From Akkermansia muciniphila (GTDB lineage Bacteria > Verrucomicrobiota > Verrucomicrobiia > Verrucomicrobiales > Akkermansiaceae), in NCBI RefSeq assembly GCF_018709685.1, contig NZ_JABDHQ010000002.1, positions 1 through 64,000 on the forward strand: DNA of 64,000 nt, given 5' to 3'. Of the stretch, positions 1 through 8,768 are shown piece by piece. A model generated the notes under the pieces. It saw nothing but the letters and a program-made list of their open reading frames with translations. It was not told where the DNA came from and did no database searches. A program made the position numbers and the translations under genes. How positions within the stretch are numbered: the first letter of the stretch is position 1; every line of letters starts with the position of its first letter.

Positions 1-63
1 TTTTTTTCAACATTCTAAATATTATTGATTCTTAACGTATTACATTTTTCTCTTTTTTCACGG

Positions 64-92
64 AAAAGGCCCCTTTCAAGACGAAAGGGGCC
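64..92 (-). terminator. Rho-independent terminator of the thioredoxin/TPR gene
   Basis: A 10-bp perfect GC-rich stem (GGCCCCTTTC with its complement) closes a 5-nt loop. On the minus strand it is followed by TTTT and a T-rich stretch. It lies just past the stop codon of the minus-strand gene that ends at 110. Confidence 0.8.
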
Positions 93-109
93 CAAACGTT
101 TCAGAAGTC

Positions 110-2305
110 TTAAGCTTCCGCCTGTTTTTTCTTCATGGCCGCGTATTGATGCATGAGGGGCAATTCCCGGAGTGCATTCAGAGCGTCCTTTTTAGCCTGG
201 GCATAGTCTTTTTTCTTCACCGCCATGTTCATCATGACTTCATAGCAGGCCGCATTATAACCGCCGTCATCCCGCGTATTGGAGTCTTTCATGATCTGGA
301 GAGCATGCCGGGCCGCTTGGTAGTTGTATCCACGCATTTCATCCGACCCATTCAGGATTTTCAGGAGATAAGAAGCCAGAGAGTCTTCCTTTGGAAAACG
401 CTTCAGCACCTGGTCTATGATATCCGCCACTTTTTGGTAGTCCTTTTCCTTCCAGGCTTCCCCCGCCTGAATTTCGGCCACTGTAGACGCAAACCATCCG
501 TCGTCGGCAAATCGCTCGGCGTTTTCCTCAATCAGCTTTTTGTACTCGTCAAATTTCTTGTCCCGGCGCAGTTCAAAGGATTTTTTGATGACCGCCTGCA
601 TGGCCTGCTGCCGGGCCTTGCGCTTCGCCTCCTCTTCCGCAAATTGATTTTTGTCAAAAGAGTCCCTCCGGGCCGTTTCCGCCACCCACTCGGGCATCCT
701 TTTAATTTCACCAGCCCACAGCAGCGTTCCGTCACGGATGACGGCAGCCGCCGGGAATGAGTCAAGCTTGAGGGATTCAAAAAGCTCCGCCACCGAATCA
801 TCCGATGGAACACCGACGGGATAGGCGGTCCACCCTTCCGGACTGTCCAGGTATTCCTTCACCTGCTTTTTGTCCGACGGGATCACATCCAGCACCACGG
901 CCTTAACCCCCGGATGATCCAGAAGGCCGTATTTTTTCAGGACTACATCAAGCGCTCTCCCCGGAGCTCCGTCGCTCCACAGGCCGCCCTGCGCCGGAGA
1001 CCATCTCCAGAAGCTGATGAATACGGTTTTGCCGGAAGGCAGCCCCGTCAGTGCGGGATGGTTGACCCAGTCCAGCTTGCTGAAAAGGGGCGTGTATTGC
1101 TCGTCTTCCTGCACCGGGCCCAGAACCTGCTTTTTCCGCAGAGGTTCCGGCTTAATTTCCGCCACAGCCTGGTTCATCAGGGATTGGAATGTTTCCGTAG
1201 TGCCGGAAAGCTTTTGCAACTTCGTCCACGCCCTGCTGATGGAGGTCAGGGAAAGTGCTTTCTCCATATCCTGAAGCGCTTCTTTCATGTTTCCCTGCCG
1301 CTCCCGGAGTTCCGCCATCATACGCCATGGCAGGGACGCTTCCTTGTTGGATTTCCTTGAGATTTCAATACAGCGGTTCAGGCACCGCTCCACCAGAGCG
1401 GCATCCATCTTGCCGGCAGGCACTGATTTTCCCTCCATCAGGGTTCCGGCTATATCAATCTGCACACGGTAATCGTCCGGGTATTCCCTGCTTACATCAC
1501 TCAGTACCGACTGGGCTTCCTCAAATTTGCCCTGTTCCGCCAGCACGAGGAACGGAATCATTTTCAGTTGAATTACCTGGTCCTGCGGGAATTTTCCGGA
1601 ATCCTGAACCTGCTTCAACAATGCCTGGGCTCCCAGCTTCCCGTCCTTTTCCACAAGCTCACGCACCTTTTGCGACGTCTCACGATAATGCTGCCACTCA
1701 CGAGCGCCCGCATCCGGCCCTTTCGCCGCAAGCGAAGCTGCGGAAAAATCCGGTTTCAGCATGGCCTGCATGGTTTTTTCCGAAAGCTGTGAGGGATGCC
1801 CCCGCCAGATGAGCCGGCCATTTTTAACGGCAAAGGCGTGGGGAATGCCGTTTACTTTCAGAGGTTCCAGCCATTTCTCCCTGGTTTTCTTCCCATCCAC
1901 ATCCACCGCCATGGTATAGTTCAAGGGAGCAGGACGGTTCTTGATGAATTCCTTCAGCACCTCCGGGGTCTTCCTGTCCATGACATTGACCCCGATAATC
2001 TGCATGCGCGGATTATCTTTGAATGCCTGGTGGAGCTGTTCCATATGGGGCATTGCAGCAAGGCACGGCCCGCACCAGGTAGCCCAGAATTCGAAGATAT
2101 ACACCTTGTCTTTTTCCCACTCCTTTACGGGCGCTCCCTGCAGCCATACCTCCGGCAACCCTTCCAGGGAAAGCGTGGGCAAGGCCTCCGCCGGAGCGGC
2201 TGTTTTATTTTCCTTTTTTTCAGGAGAAGCAGCCAGCAAAGGCATTCCCGCAGACATCACAAAAAGAGCGGAACACCCCAAGGCAAATAAAGAGGAATTT
2301 AACAT
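110..2305 (-). CDS. Exported thioredoxin-like (TlpA/ResA type) protein with a second degenerate thioredoxin domain and TPR-like helices
   Basis: The 731-residue protein starts with a signal peptide (hydrophobic run at about residues 5-25, then LLAAS). A TlpA/ResA-type thioredoxin fold follows, with the active site WATWCGPC and its cysteines at residues 78 and 81. TlpA-type proteins reduce periplasmic disulfides, for example in cytochrome c maturation. An alpha-helical, TPR-like region fills roughly residues 190-400. A second thioredoxin-like domain begins near residue 410, but its active-site position reads FWRWSPAQGG and has no cysteines, so it cannot do redox chemistry. More TPR-like helices make up the C-terminus. 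The gene stands alone and has its own terminator. The redox substrate is not evident. Confidence 0.85.
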   Translation of the reverse strand: MLNSSLFALGCSALFVMSAGMPLLAASPEKKENKTAAPAEALPTLSLEGLPEVWLQGAPVKEWEKDKVYIFEFWATWCGPCLAAMPHMEQLHQAFKDNPRMQIIGVNVMDRKTPEVLKEFIKNRPAPLNYTMAVDVDGKKTREKWLEPLKVNGIPHAFAVKNGRLIWRGHPSQLSEKTMQAMLKPDFSAASLAAKGPDAGAREWQHYRETSQKVRELVEKDGKLGAQALLKQVQDSGKFPQDQVIQLKMIPFLVLAEQGKFEEAQSVLSDVSREYPDDYRVQIDIAGTLMEGKSVPAGKMDAALVERCLNRCIEISRKSNKEASLPWRMMAELRERQGNMKEALQDMEKALSLTSISRAWTKLQKLSGTTETFQSLMNQAVAEIKPEPLRKKQVLGPVQEDEQYTPLFSKLDWVNHPALTGLPSGKTVFISFWRWSPAQGGLWSDGAPGRALDVVLKKYGLLDHPGVKAVVLDVIPSDKKQVKEYLDSPEGWTAYPVGVPSDDSVAELFESLKLDSFPAAAVIRDGTLLWAGEIKRMPEWVAETARRDSFDKNQFAEEEAKRKARQQAMQAVIKKSFELRRDKKFDEYKKLIEENAERFADDGWFASTVAEIQAGEAWKEKDYQKVADIIDQVLKRFPKEDSLASYLLKILNGSDEMRGYNYQAARHALQIMKDSNTRDDGGYNAACYEVMMNMAVKKKDYAQAKKDALNALRELPLMHQYAAMKKKQAEA

Positions 2306-2618
2306 GATAATACCGTACGCCTGAATCGTGCTGAGTCAAGCCAATAGAGGAAGATAGACGGATAACACCCCGATGAACCGTGCTTCCTTCTCCGGAAACA
2401 ATGGTGAAAAGGCCATGGAGAAAGAAAAATATTAAGCATTAAGTTTTTTGTATAGAATAAGAAAACATGGGTTTCTAACATTCATACTTTTTTGAGTTTC
2501 ATTGGATTTAGGAAAAACGATTTACCTTTTAGGATACACAAAGACAATATTATTTTCTAAAATAGAAAATATGCCAAAAATGGCTTGCTAGATTTTTCTG
2601 AATGCGAAAAATGCGCTC
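2306..2618. other. AT-rich intergenic region between divergent genes
   Basis: This 313-bp stretch is clearly more AT-rich than its surroundings. It separates the minus-strand thioredoxin gene from the plus-strand HTH gene, so it should hold promoters for both. The clearest internal structure is the palindrome at 2551-2571. I see no convincing ORF or RNA gene in it. Confidence 0.6.
2551..2571. promoter_or_regulatory. Palindromic operator candidate upstream of the HTH gene
   Basis: TATTTTCTA and its exact reverse complement TAGAAAATA flank a 3-nt AAA spacer, giving 9-bp arms. The centre lies about 58 bp upstream of the start codon at 2619. Position and symmetry suit a dimeric repressor, possibly the HTH protein itself. 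That role is inference. Confidence 0.45.
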
Positions 2619-2963
2619 ATGGATGAAATTAAGTCCAGCATCAGGAAGTTTCTCGCCCTTACGAAAATGACCCGAGACGAGTTTGCCGATCTCTGCGGCG
2701 TCAGCAAGAGCCAGGTTGATAAATGGCTCTCCACCGTTCCTATTCCTCCAGCACGACAACGCCTCATCATCAGGATCATGAAAGAGGAATACGCCAAACA
2801 TGCACGTCTGGCGCAGACGAAGAATCCCAACAGCATTTATGTTCCAGTTACTCCTCAGAAGTATGAAAAGTTCAGAAATGAAGCCGAACGCCACGGTTTG
2901 ACCGTTCCGGAATGGGCCAGTGAAGCCCTGGATGCGCTTTCCAGCATCAAGAGCAGAAGCTGA
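2619..2963 (+). CDS. Small HTH protein, single helix-turn-helix unit
   Basis: The 114-residue protein has an N-terminal XRE/Cro-like helix-turn-helix at about residues 12-50, with the pattern TRDEFADLCGVSKSQVDKWL followed by IPPARQ. A C-terminal stretch (about 70-108) reads YVPVTPQKYEKF...ERHGLTVPEWASEAL and looks like a small helical or ribbon-helix domain. The downstream gene at 3066 has two copies of a similar HTH unit and a comparable tail, so the two are probably paralogues. No good Shine-Dalgarno sequence precedes the ATG. It is probably a DNA-binding regulator. The target is unknown, though the palindrome at 2551-2571 is a candidate. Confidence 0.7.
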   Translation: MDEIKSSIRKFLALTKMTRDEFADLCGVSKSQVDKWLSTVPIPPARQRLIIRIMKEEYAKHARLAQTKNPNSIYVPVTPQKYEKFRNEAERHGLTVPEWASEALDALSSIKSRS

Positions 2964-3065
2964 AAAGCAGGATTCCACATCCCGGAACAGTCCCAAGGAA
3001 AGAGAATATGGCGTTCCAAGCGCCTTTCCCCTATCTTTTCTTCATTATTCAACCTGCACAAATTC

Positions 3066-3692
3066 ATGTCTGACGACGATATACGCACCATGGTCAAGGA
3101 ATGGCTGCAATGCCAGAACCGCAAGTCCTACCAGCTGGCGGAGGAGATAGGAATCCGGCCACAGACGTTTTACGCACAAATGAGCGTCCGCAAGATATCG
3201 GCCAATACTAAAAAAGCGCTTGCCCATATCATCCCGGACCTTGTTTCCGACCCGGATTTGAACGCTCCTTCCGCTACGGAAGAATGCGATCCGAAAAAGC
3301 TTAAAATCAAGGAATGGCTCCGTGCCCACGGTAAGACGCGCCACTGGCTGGCGGAACAATGCCGGGTTTCCATCCGTACCGTGCACACCTGGTTTGCCGC
3401 GCGCGGCAGCATTCCCGTCACCCAGTCCCTTTTCATCGACAAGCTGATGAGTGAAGAACAGCCCTGGAATATCCAGCTCTCCAATACCATTCCCGTGAGT
3501 TTCTCCGAGACGGAAATGTCCATTGTCCACAAGTTCCAGGAACGCCATCCGGACATTGACCTTCCCCAGTACGGCATGCATAAAATTCTGGAACTGTGCG
3601 TCAATGTCCTCGTTCAGGATGAATATGTTCGGCCTGCCCCGCTTCCCGGATTTACCAGAACGGCAGAGGCCTGCGCCCGGCAGGCCGAATAG
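3066..3692 (+). CDS. HTH protein with two tandem helix-turn-helix units
   Basis: The 208-residue protein holds two HTH-like units of the same design. The first is at about residues 5-55 (VKEWLQCQNRKSYQLAEEIGI). The second is at about 78-125 (IKEWLRAHGKTRHWLAEQC, then VSIRTVHTWFAARGSIP). A tail (about 140-190) begins NTIPVSFSETE. The second unit closely resembles the single unit of the gene 100 bp upstream, so this looks like a duplicated-domain relative. A dual HTH may bind two half-sites as a monomer. No catalytic motif is visible and the target is unknown. Confidence 0.7.
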   Translation: MSDDDIRTMVKEWLQCQNRKSYQLAEEIGIRPQTFYAQMSVRKISANTKKALAHIIPDLVSDPDLNAPSATEECDPKKLKIKEWLRAHGKTRHWLAEQCRVSIRTVHTWFAARGSIPVTQSLFIDKLMSEEQPWNIQLSNTIPVSFSETEMSIVHKFQERHPDIDLPQYGMHKILELCVNVLVQDEYVRPAPLPGFTRTAEACARQAE

Positions 3693-3908
3693 GGGAGTAT
3701 TCCAGACGCCAAGCCCCCCCTCTTCCGGATACATGCCCATTGAAGATGTACCGGCAGGATGACCGTGCATTTCCGGGAAGCTGTTGTCCTGACGCCTGCT
3801 CCGTTTCCATCCCCGCACGGCGTTCATCCGGCCATTCCCCACTGCCCGGACGCGTTCCAGCGTGTCTCCAGGAATCCTTCTCCGGATGAAATATATGCTT
3901 CACCACAT

Positions 3909-3945
3909 GAAAGAACCCCGTTATTCCTGAAGGAATACGGGGTTC
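3909..3945 (-). terminator. Terminator downstream of tRNA-Arg
   Basis: A 14-bp stem with one bulged base (GAACCCCG + TATTCC against its complement, TGAA loop) lies directly 3' of the minus-strand tRNA. A short T-rich tail follows on the minus strand. Confidence 0.6.
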
Positions 3946-3952
3946 CGGAAAA

Positions 3953-4029
<77 letters not shown>

Positions 4030-4109
4030 ATAATGCGGGAAGAGATTAACAAAGAATATCTCGGCTTGGCAAGCCCGTATCTTTTAAAAGAACTCTTTCA
4101 GCTGCCGTG

Positions 4110-4595
4110 TCAACGGTTGTCCGGGGTAGACATGCCAGCCAGGGCAACCCCGAATTCATGCACCAGCGGTTCCTGCCGGGAGAACATGCGTTCCCTTTCC
4201 TCCGGCTCCGTGTCAATGTAGCCGTGCAGGTGGAGCAGGCCGTGCACCATGTACCGGAACAGCTCCCTGTATACCGGCTCCTTGAATTCCGCCGCCTGCC
4301 GGATGGCGGTATCATAGCTGACGATGATTTCACCCATCCCGTCTCCGTGGGGGAAGGTGATAACGTCCGTCACCGTGGGATCATTCAGAAAACGGGCATG
4401 CACGTCCCGGATGGCTTCATCGTCCACCACGCTTATTTCCACCTCGTGCAGGCCGGAGAGGACGGGCACGGGGCCTTCAGGCAGCGCCAGCACGGCGGGG
4501 AGGCAGGCCTCCAGGGCGCTGTTCAGGGCTTCCGTTACGGACGGGCTGAGGCACCCCTCTTCCAGATGGTCGTAGAGTTCAAGATGCGGTCTCAT
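4110..4595 (-). CDS. ybeY: Endoribonuclease / rRNA maturation factor YbeY
   Basis: YbeY is a single-strand-specific metallo-endoribonuclease needed for 16S rRNA 3' maturation and ribosome quality control. The 161-residue product has the family motif as HGLLHLHGYID. The first two zinc histidines are present, and the third ligand is aspartate where E. coli has histidine; I recall this H-x3-H-x5-D form from Bacteroidetes-type YbeY. The NDPTVTDVITFP segment is also typical. The start MRPHLEL overlaps the 3' end of the upstream HD-phosphodiesterase gene by 17 bp. This matches the conserved pgpH-ybeY order of Firmicutes and suggests translational coupling. A longer in-frame reading exists upstream but lies inside the neighbour. 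Confidence 0.9.
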   Translation of the reverse strand: MRPHLELYDHLEEGCLSPSVTEALNSALEACLPAVLALPEGPVPVLSGLHEVEISVVDDEAIRDVHARFLNDPTVTDVITFPHGDGMGEIIVSYDTAIRQAAEFKEPVYRELFRYMVHGLLHLHGYIDTEPEERERMFSRQEPLVHEFGVALAGMSTPDNR

Positions 4596-6339
4596 TTTTC
4601 TCCGTATCCGTCCCGTCCTTTTCATCCCCTTTTCCGGACTTTTCCGCATTCCCGGCGCCGGTATCAGGCAGTTCCATGATTTCCGGAACCGCTTTGCCTT
4701 CCTGTTCCTCCTTCTCCGGCTTCCGGTCTTCTTCCTTTGCTTCCGCCGGGGGAAGCACGGGTTTGTCAATTTTTGCCTCCGGATTGTGGGAAGGATAGGC
4801 AATGCGGTTGTGATGAATGCTTTTCAGCGTCTGAATGAAGCTGTTGCGGATTTTCTTGAGGTCCCCGAAGGTGAGCCCGCAGTCGTCCAGATGGCCGTCC
4901 ACCACCCGCTGCTTCAGGAGTTCATCCACCCTCTTCTGCATTTCCTCACAGGAGATTTTCCCCATGGAGCGCGTGGCGCTTTCCACAATGTCCGCCAGGC
5001 TGACGATTCCCGTTTCCTTGCTTTGGGGATTGGGCCCCTTGTAGCGGAAGTTGGATTCCACCACTTCCGGCACATCGTCCGGAGAGGCCAGCCCGCTTTC
5101 CACCCTGCCCAGGATTTCATCCCGGTATTGAAGGGCCTTCCTGTAGAAGAAGTAGGCCAGGGACGTGCCGTGGTGCTGTTCAATGACGTCCACCAGCGGC
5201 CGCGGAAGGTTGTTCGCCCTGGCCAGTTCCACCCCGTCATGGACGTGGTCAATGATGATGCGGGCGCTCATGCTGGGCGTCAGTTCATCATGGGGATTGG
5301 GGCCATCCATGATGTTTTCAATGAAGTAAAGGGGGTTCTGCATCTTGCCGATGTCATGGTAGTAGGCGGCCACCCTGCATTCAATGGGGTTGGCGCCGAT
5401 GGCTTCCGCCGCCGCTTCCGCCAGCTGGGCGACCATCAGGCAGTGGTGGAAGGTTCCCGGAGCTTCCATTTGCAGCCGCTTCATGAGCGGGCGGTTCATG
5501 TCCGCCATTTCCAGCCAGGAAATGGGCGTGATGATTTTAAAGACGCCCTCAATGATGGGCAGCACGCCGCTGATCAGCACACTGGTCAGCATGCTCACGC
5601 CAAAAGCCACAGCCAGGCACACCAGCACGCCCACCAGGTTGTAGTCCCAGGCCTGGAGGTTGATGACCCCCATGATGCAGCACAGAACCATGATCAGGAG
5701 TCCCACAAAGAAGCCGGCCCGCAGCAATTGCGCCCGGTTTCTCAGATTATGGGTGAGCAGCACCGTGAGCATGCCGGACAGGGAGCTCAATATCCAGAAC
5801 TGGACCTGTTTTTCCGGCACGTATTGCGCCGGCAGGATGAAGAATCCGCCAAGCATGCAGATGGCGATGGTAGCGAACATGCCCAGCAGCGGTCCCAGCA
5901 GCACGGTCACAATCAGCGGGGCCATCATGTAAGGCAGGTACAGGAGTTCGTTGCCTATGTCCGACGTAATGTTGGCCGTCACATGGCGGATAAGGCCAAA
6001 GAAGAGGAGCTGAAGCAGAATAGCCCCCCAGGTGACGACAAAGGTTTTGTTCTTTTTCCGCAGGGATCCGGCGCAGAGCCAGTACATGGGCATCAGCGCC
6101 AGCGTTACGGAGAAGAGCAGGAAGGCTTCAGATACATTGTGCCACAGGGATTTCCCCCAATGGGGGCTGTAACTGCCCATCCACTGCAGGATGATGAAGA
6201 CCAGAATGCACAGGCCCGCGGATACCGCCACGTTGGAGTCCAGGCGGTCTCCCGGAGAGCGTGGCGCGGAAGAAGCCTCTTCCGCGGTTTTTCCGTCTTT
6301 TACCGCTGCTGCGGCATGTTTTTTCAGAAAATGAAACAT
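4579..6339 (-). CDS. 7TM-HD family membrane phosphohydrolase (PgpH-like c-di-AMP phosphodiesterase)
   Basis: The protein has 586 residues. The N-terminal third to half contains about seven or eight hydrophobic segments. A cytoplasmic HD domain follows, with FHHC (His298/299), YYHDIGK (His328-Asp329) and DHVHDG metal-binding motifs, and then an acidic low-complexity tail rich in Glu and Lys. PgpH proteins hydrolyse the second messenger c-di-AMP to pApA. Classical PgpH also carries a large extracellular domain before the last transmembrane block. Here the chain enters the membrane region at about residue 35, so that sensor domain is missing. The gene sits directly upstream of ybeY and 6 bp downstream of plsX. 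Substrate assignment rests on family and context. Confidence 0.8.
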   Translation of the reverse strand: MFHFLKKHAAAAVKDGKTAEEASSAPRSPGDRLDSNVAVSAGLCILVFIILQWMGSYSPHWGKSLWHNVSEAFLLFSVTLALMPMYWLCAGSLRKKNKTFVVTWGAILLQLLFFGLIRHVTANITSDIGNELLYLPYMMAPLIVTVLLGPLLGMFATIAICMLGGFFILPAQYVPEKQVQFWILSSLSGMLTVLLTHNLRNRAQLLRAGFFVGLLIMVLCCIMGVINLQAWDYNLVGVLVCLAVAFGVSMLTSVLISGVLPIIEGVFKIITPISWLEMADMNRPLMKRLQMEAPGTFHHCLMVAQLAEAAAEAIGANPIECRVAAYYHDIGKMQNPLYFIENIMDGPNPHDELTPSMSARIIIDHVHDGVELARANNLPRPLVDVIEQHHGTSLAYFFYRKALQYRDEILGRVESGLASPDDVPEVVESNFRYKGPNPQSKETGIVSLADIVESATRSMGKISCEEMQKRVDELLKQRVVDGHLDDCGLTFGDLKKIRNSFIQTLKSIHHNRIAYPSHNPEAKIDKPVLPPAEAKEEDRKPEKEEQEGKAVPEIMELPDTGAGNAEKSGKGDEKDGTDTEKNETAS

Positions 6340-6345
6340 GGTTGA

Positions 6346-7395
6346 TTATTTAGGGTACACTTCGGAGACCTCCGGAATGGGGCCCAGCCTGTCCATCTCC
6401 TCTTCAATGAGGGGATTGACACCCTGCTGCACCATCTCCATGGAGACTCTCAGGGCATTGCGGATGGCGGCGGGAGAGGAGCTCCCGTGGGCGATGATGG
6501 TCACGCCCCGGACGCCCAGCAGGGGACTGCCCCCCACGGAGTCGGCGGAAAGGCGCGCTTTCATGGCGCGGAATGCGCCGGAAGCGCAGGCGGCTCCCAT
6601 CATGCGGAGCGGATTCGCCTGAAGTTCCTCCTTCAGCCACTTGCCGAACGCCTTGGCGGTGGCCTCGCAAGTTTTCAGAAGCACGTTTCCGGTAAAACCG
6701 TCCGTCAGCGCCACGTCTATTTCATGCTCAAAGAGATCGTGGCCCTCCACATTGCCCACAAATTTGAAAGGGAGCGCGCCGCGCTCCTCCAGATGCTTCA
6801 ACAGACAGAAAGTTCCCTTGGTAAAGTCCGTTCCCTTTTCATCCTCGGAGCCATTGCTCATGACCCCTACCTTGGGCATCGGCTTGCCGTAAACGGAACG
6901 GGCCAGGATACTGGCCATGACGGCGTAGCCCACCAGATGCCGGGGCTTGGCCTCCGGGTTGGCTCCGGTATCCGTCACATTGCAAACGCCGAATTCATTG
7001 GGAAGCTGGGTCACGATTCCCGCGCGTTCCACACCGTTGAGCAGCCTGAGCTTGATGGTGGCCGCCGCTACGGCCGCGCCCGTGTTGCCCGCGCTGACCA
7101 CGGCGTCCGCGTCTCCGGACTTGACCAGGTCCACGGAGACGGACATGGAGGAGTTTTTCTTCTGCCTCACCGCCAGCAGGCCGGATTCATTCATTTCCAC
7201 CACTTCCGCAGCGGGAACGATTTCCACACGCGGACCGGAAAGGTTCCAGCGGTCACAGGAATCACGCACCACCTCTTCCCTCCCCACCAGGTAGATTTTT
7301 TCAATGAGAGGAAAATCCTGCAGGGCCCGCTTTGCCCCGTCCAGGTTAATATCAGGCGCATTGTCGCCGCCCATCACATCCAGTGCAATCTTCAT
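6346..7395 (-). CDS. plsX: Phosphate acyltransferase PlsX
   Basis: PlsX converts acyl-ACP and phosphate into acyl-phosphate, the donor used by PlsY in the first step of phospholipid synthesis. The 349-residue sequence opens with the family signature IALDVMGGDNAP and contains SAGNTGAAVAAA and the GFTGNVLLKTCE region. Length is typical. Upstream are rpmF and yceD, giving the widely conserved yceD-rpmF-plsX order that links lipid synthesis to ribosome supply. About 150 bp separates it from rpmF. Confidence 0.95.
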   Translation of the reverse strand: MKIALDVMGGDNAPDINLDGAKRALQDFPLIEKIYLVGREEVVRDSCDRWNLSGPRVEIVPAAEVVEMNESGLLAVRQKKNSSMSVSVDLVKSGDADAVVSAGNTGAAVAAATIKLRLLNGVERAGIVTQLPNEFGVCNVTDTGANPEAKPRHLVGYAVMASILARSVYGKPMPKVGVMSNGSEDEKGTDFTKGTFCLLKHLEERGALPFKFVGNVEGHDLFEHEIDVALTDGFTGNVLLKTCEATAKAFGKWLKEELQANPLRMMGAACASGAFRAMKARLSADSVGGSPLLGVRGVTIIAHGSSSPAAIRNALRVSMEMVQQGVNPLIEEEMDRLGPIPEVSEVYPK

Positions 7396-7543
7396 AGTAT
7401 CTGTTGGAGAAGTGTGTTAACAGAAAAAACAGCCCGCTTCAAGCAAGTTCAGCCGCTTTGCGGAGCAAAAGCGGCTGGAGAGTCAATATGATAACGCCGG
7501 ATTACGGCGATACTTTTCAAGGCAAATGCGGCGCCTGCGGAGC

Positions 7544-7735
7544 TTACGCTTCCGCCTTCACCACGATTTCCTTGCCGGAACGGGTCGTATACGTACCGCA
7601 ATTGGGGCAGGCGGTATGACCGGGGGTGCTGCTGCCGCAATTCTGGCACTTGCGGAGCTTCGGAGCGCGCCATGCCTGCGCGGCAAGGCGGGTACGCTGC
7701 TTCATCTTGGACGTTCTGCGCTTAGGTGCTGCCAT
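7544..7735 (-). CDS. rpmF: 50S ribosomal protein L32
   Basis: The 63-residue protein starts [16 protein letters not shown], a typical L32 N-terminus. It keeps a zinc-binding pair CxxC...CxxC (CQNC and CPNC), so this is the zinc-containing form. It lies 23 bp downstream of yceD and upstream of plsX on the same strand. Confidence 0.95.
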
Positions 7736-7758
7736 AATTTTAGTTGGTAAAAAGGTGA

Positions 7759-8250
7759 TTAATGATGATCCCCCAGCTCATTGAGGGCGTCCCACACGCC
7801 ACTATTCTTGCTCGGGGCAGAACTGTTTACACCCGTTACCCCCTCTTTGTCCACCCCAAAATATGGAGTTTTCGCCATACAGTCGTTTTCCATGCCCCCG
7901 TCCGCACATTTCGGGTACGCCGGAAAATCCAGAACTATTTCCTCGCGCATGGAGTCTGAAACATCCACAACACTCTGTGAATCAATTTCAAAAGAAGCGG
8001 CAAATTCATTTACCTCCACCACGTAGTCAAAGTAGCCCAGACACCGCACGCAGCGGAATTTGAACGGGGCGGAAATATTGCCCCTCACGAATAATTCGTT
8101 CTCAAACCTCTGCACGTACAGGTCAAAAGCAAGAGGCCCAATGGAATTGACCTCTTCATCGTCGATGCCGAAGATTTCGGAATCCAGCTCACCGCTGTAT
8201 TTCTTCCCCGCTTCCGGCAAGTTCTCAAGCTCTACCAGCAATCTTTTCAT
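7759..8250 (-). CDS. yceD: YceD/DUF177 family protein
   Basis: This 163-residue protein has the DUF177 pattern. A central C-V-R-C pair lies in an [12 protein letters not shown] segment, a negatively charged E-E-I-V-L-D-F-P stretch follows, and the end is a tryptophan-containing WDALNEL. DUF177 proteins are almost always encoded just before rpmF, and in plants and bacteria they are linked to 23S rRNA accumulation. The position immediately upstream of rpmF supports the call. An extra insert of about 25 residues precedes the C-terminal motif. Confidence 0.85.
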
Positions 8251-8368
8251 GACCGCATCTTACAGGCACACCCCGCGCCTGACAAGCAGACAGGGCGGCA
8301 CCATTCACGGAAAGGGGGGAGGGATGACACAGCCCCTTTCCCCGCGCCTCTTCCAATCCGGCCCGGGC

Positions 8369-8713
8369 CTAACCGGGAGGCCATTCCAGCTTGCGGCCCG
8401 CCAGCAGGTGCATGTGCAGATGGGGCACCGCTTCCCCGGCATCCGGCCCGTTGTTGATGACCAGGCGGAAGCCGTTCCCGTCCAGGCCCAGGCTCCTGGC
8501 AATGCGCCCGGCGGCCAGCATCATGTGGCCCAGCAGGGCGCCGTCTTCCTCCCCTGCCTCGGAAAGCCGGGGAATGGGCTTGCGCGGAACCAGCAGGAGA
8601 TGTTCCGGCGCCTGGGGGCTGATATCCCGGAAACAGACGCACTGTTCATCCTGGTAAACAATGTCCGCGGGGATGTCCCCGGAACAGATTTTTTCAAATA
8701 GCGTGGCGGCCAT
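8369..8713 (-). CDS. HIT family (HinT-like) purine nucleotide phosphoramidase
   Basis: The 114-residue protein fits the HinT branch of the histidine-triad family. It has LFEKICSGDIPADIVYQDEQCVCFRDISPQAPEH at the N-terminus (shown in parts), NNGPDAGE, and the active-site triad HLHMHLLAG. HinT enzymes hydrolyse AMP-lysine and related phosphoramidates. The gene is isolated, 55 bp downstream of the Sua5 gene on the same strand. Confidence 0.9.
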   Translation of the reverse strand: MAATLFEKICSGDIPADIVYQDEQCVCFRDISPQAPEHLLLVPRKPIPRLSEAGEEDGALLGHMMLAAGRIARSLGLDGNGFRLVINNGPDAGEAVPHLHMHLLAGRKLEWPPG

Positions 8714-8768
8714 AAAATCAAAGAAAGGTTCGGAATGGTTTTAGCATATTCCGGGAACAGGGGGCAAG

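Noticed and set aside
2306-2339. Promoter TTGACT...TATTAT for the thioredoxin gene
   Set aside because: The spacing is 21 bp and the -10-like box touches the start codon. It is too irregular to list as a feature.
4786-6345. Long (519-codon) plus-strand open frame opposite the PgpH-like gene
   Set aside because: It is the mirror of a well-supported gene. Its composition (His, Gln and Arg rich) is typical of an antisense frame in GC-rich DNA.
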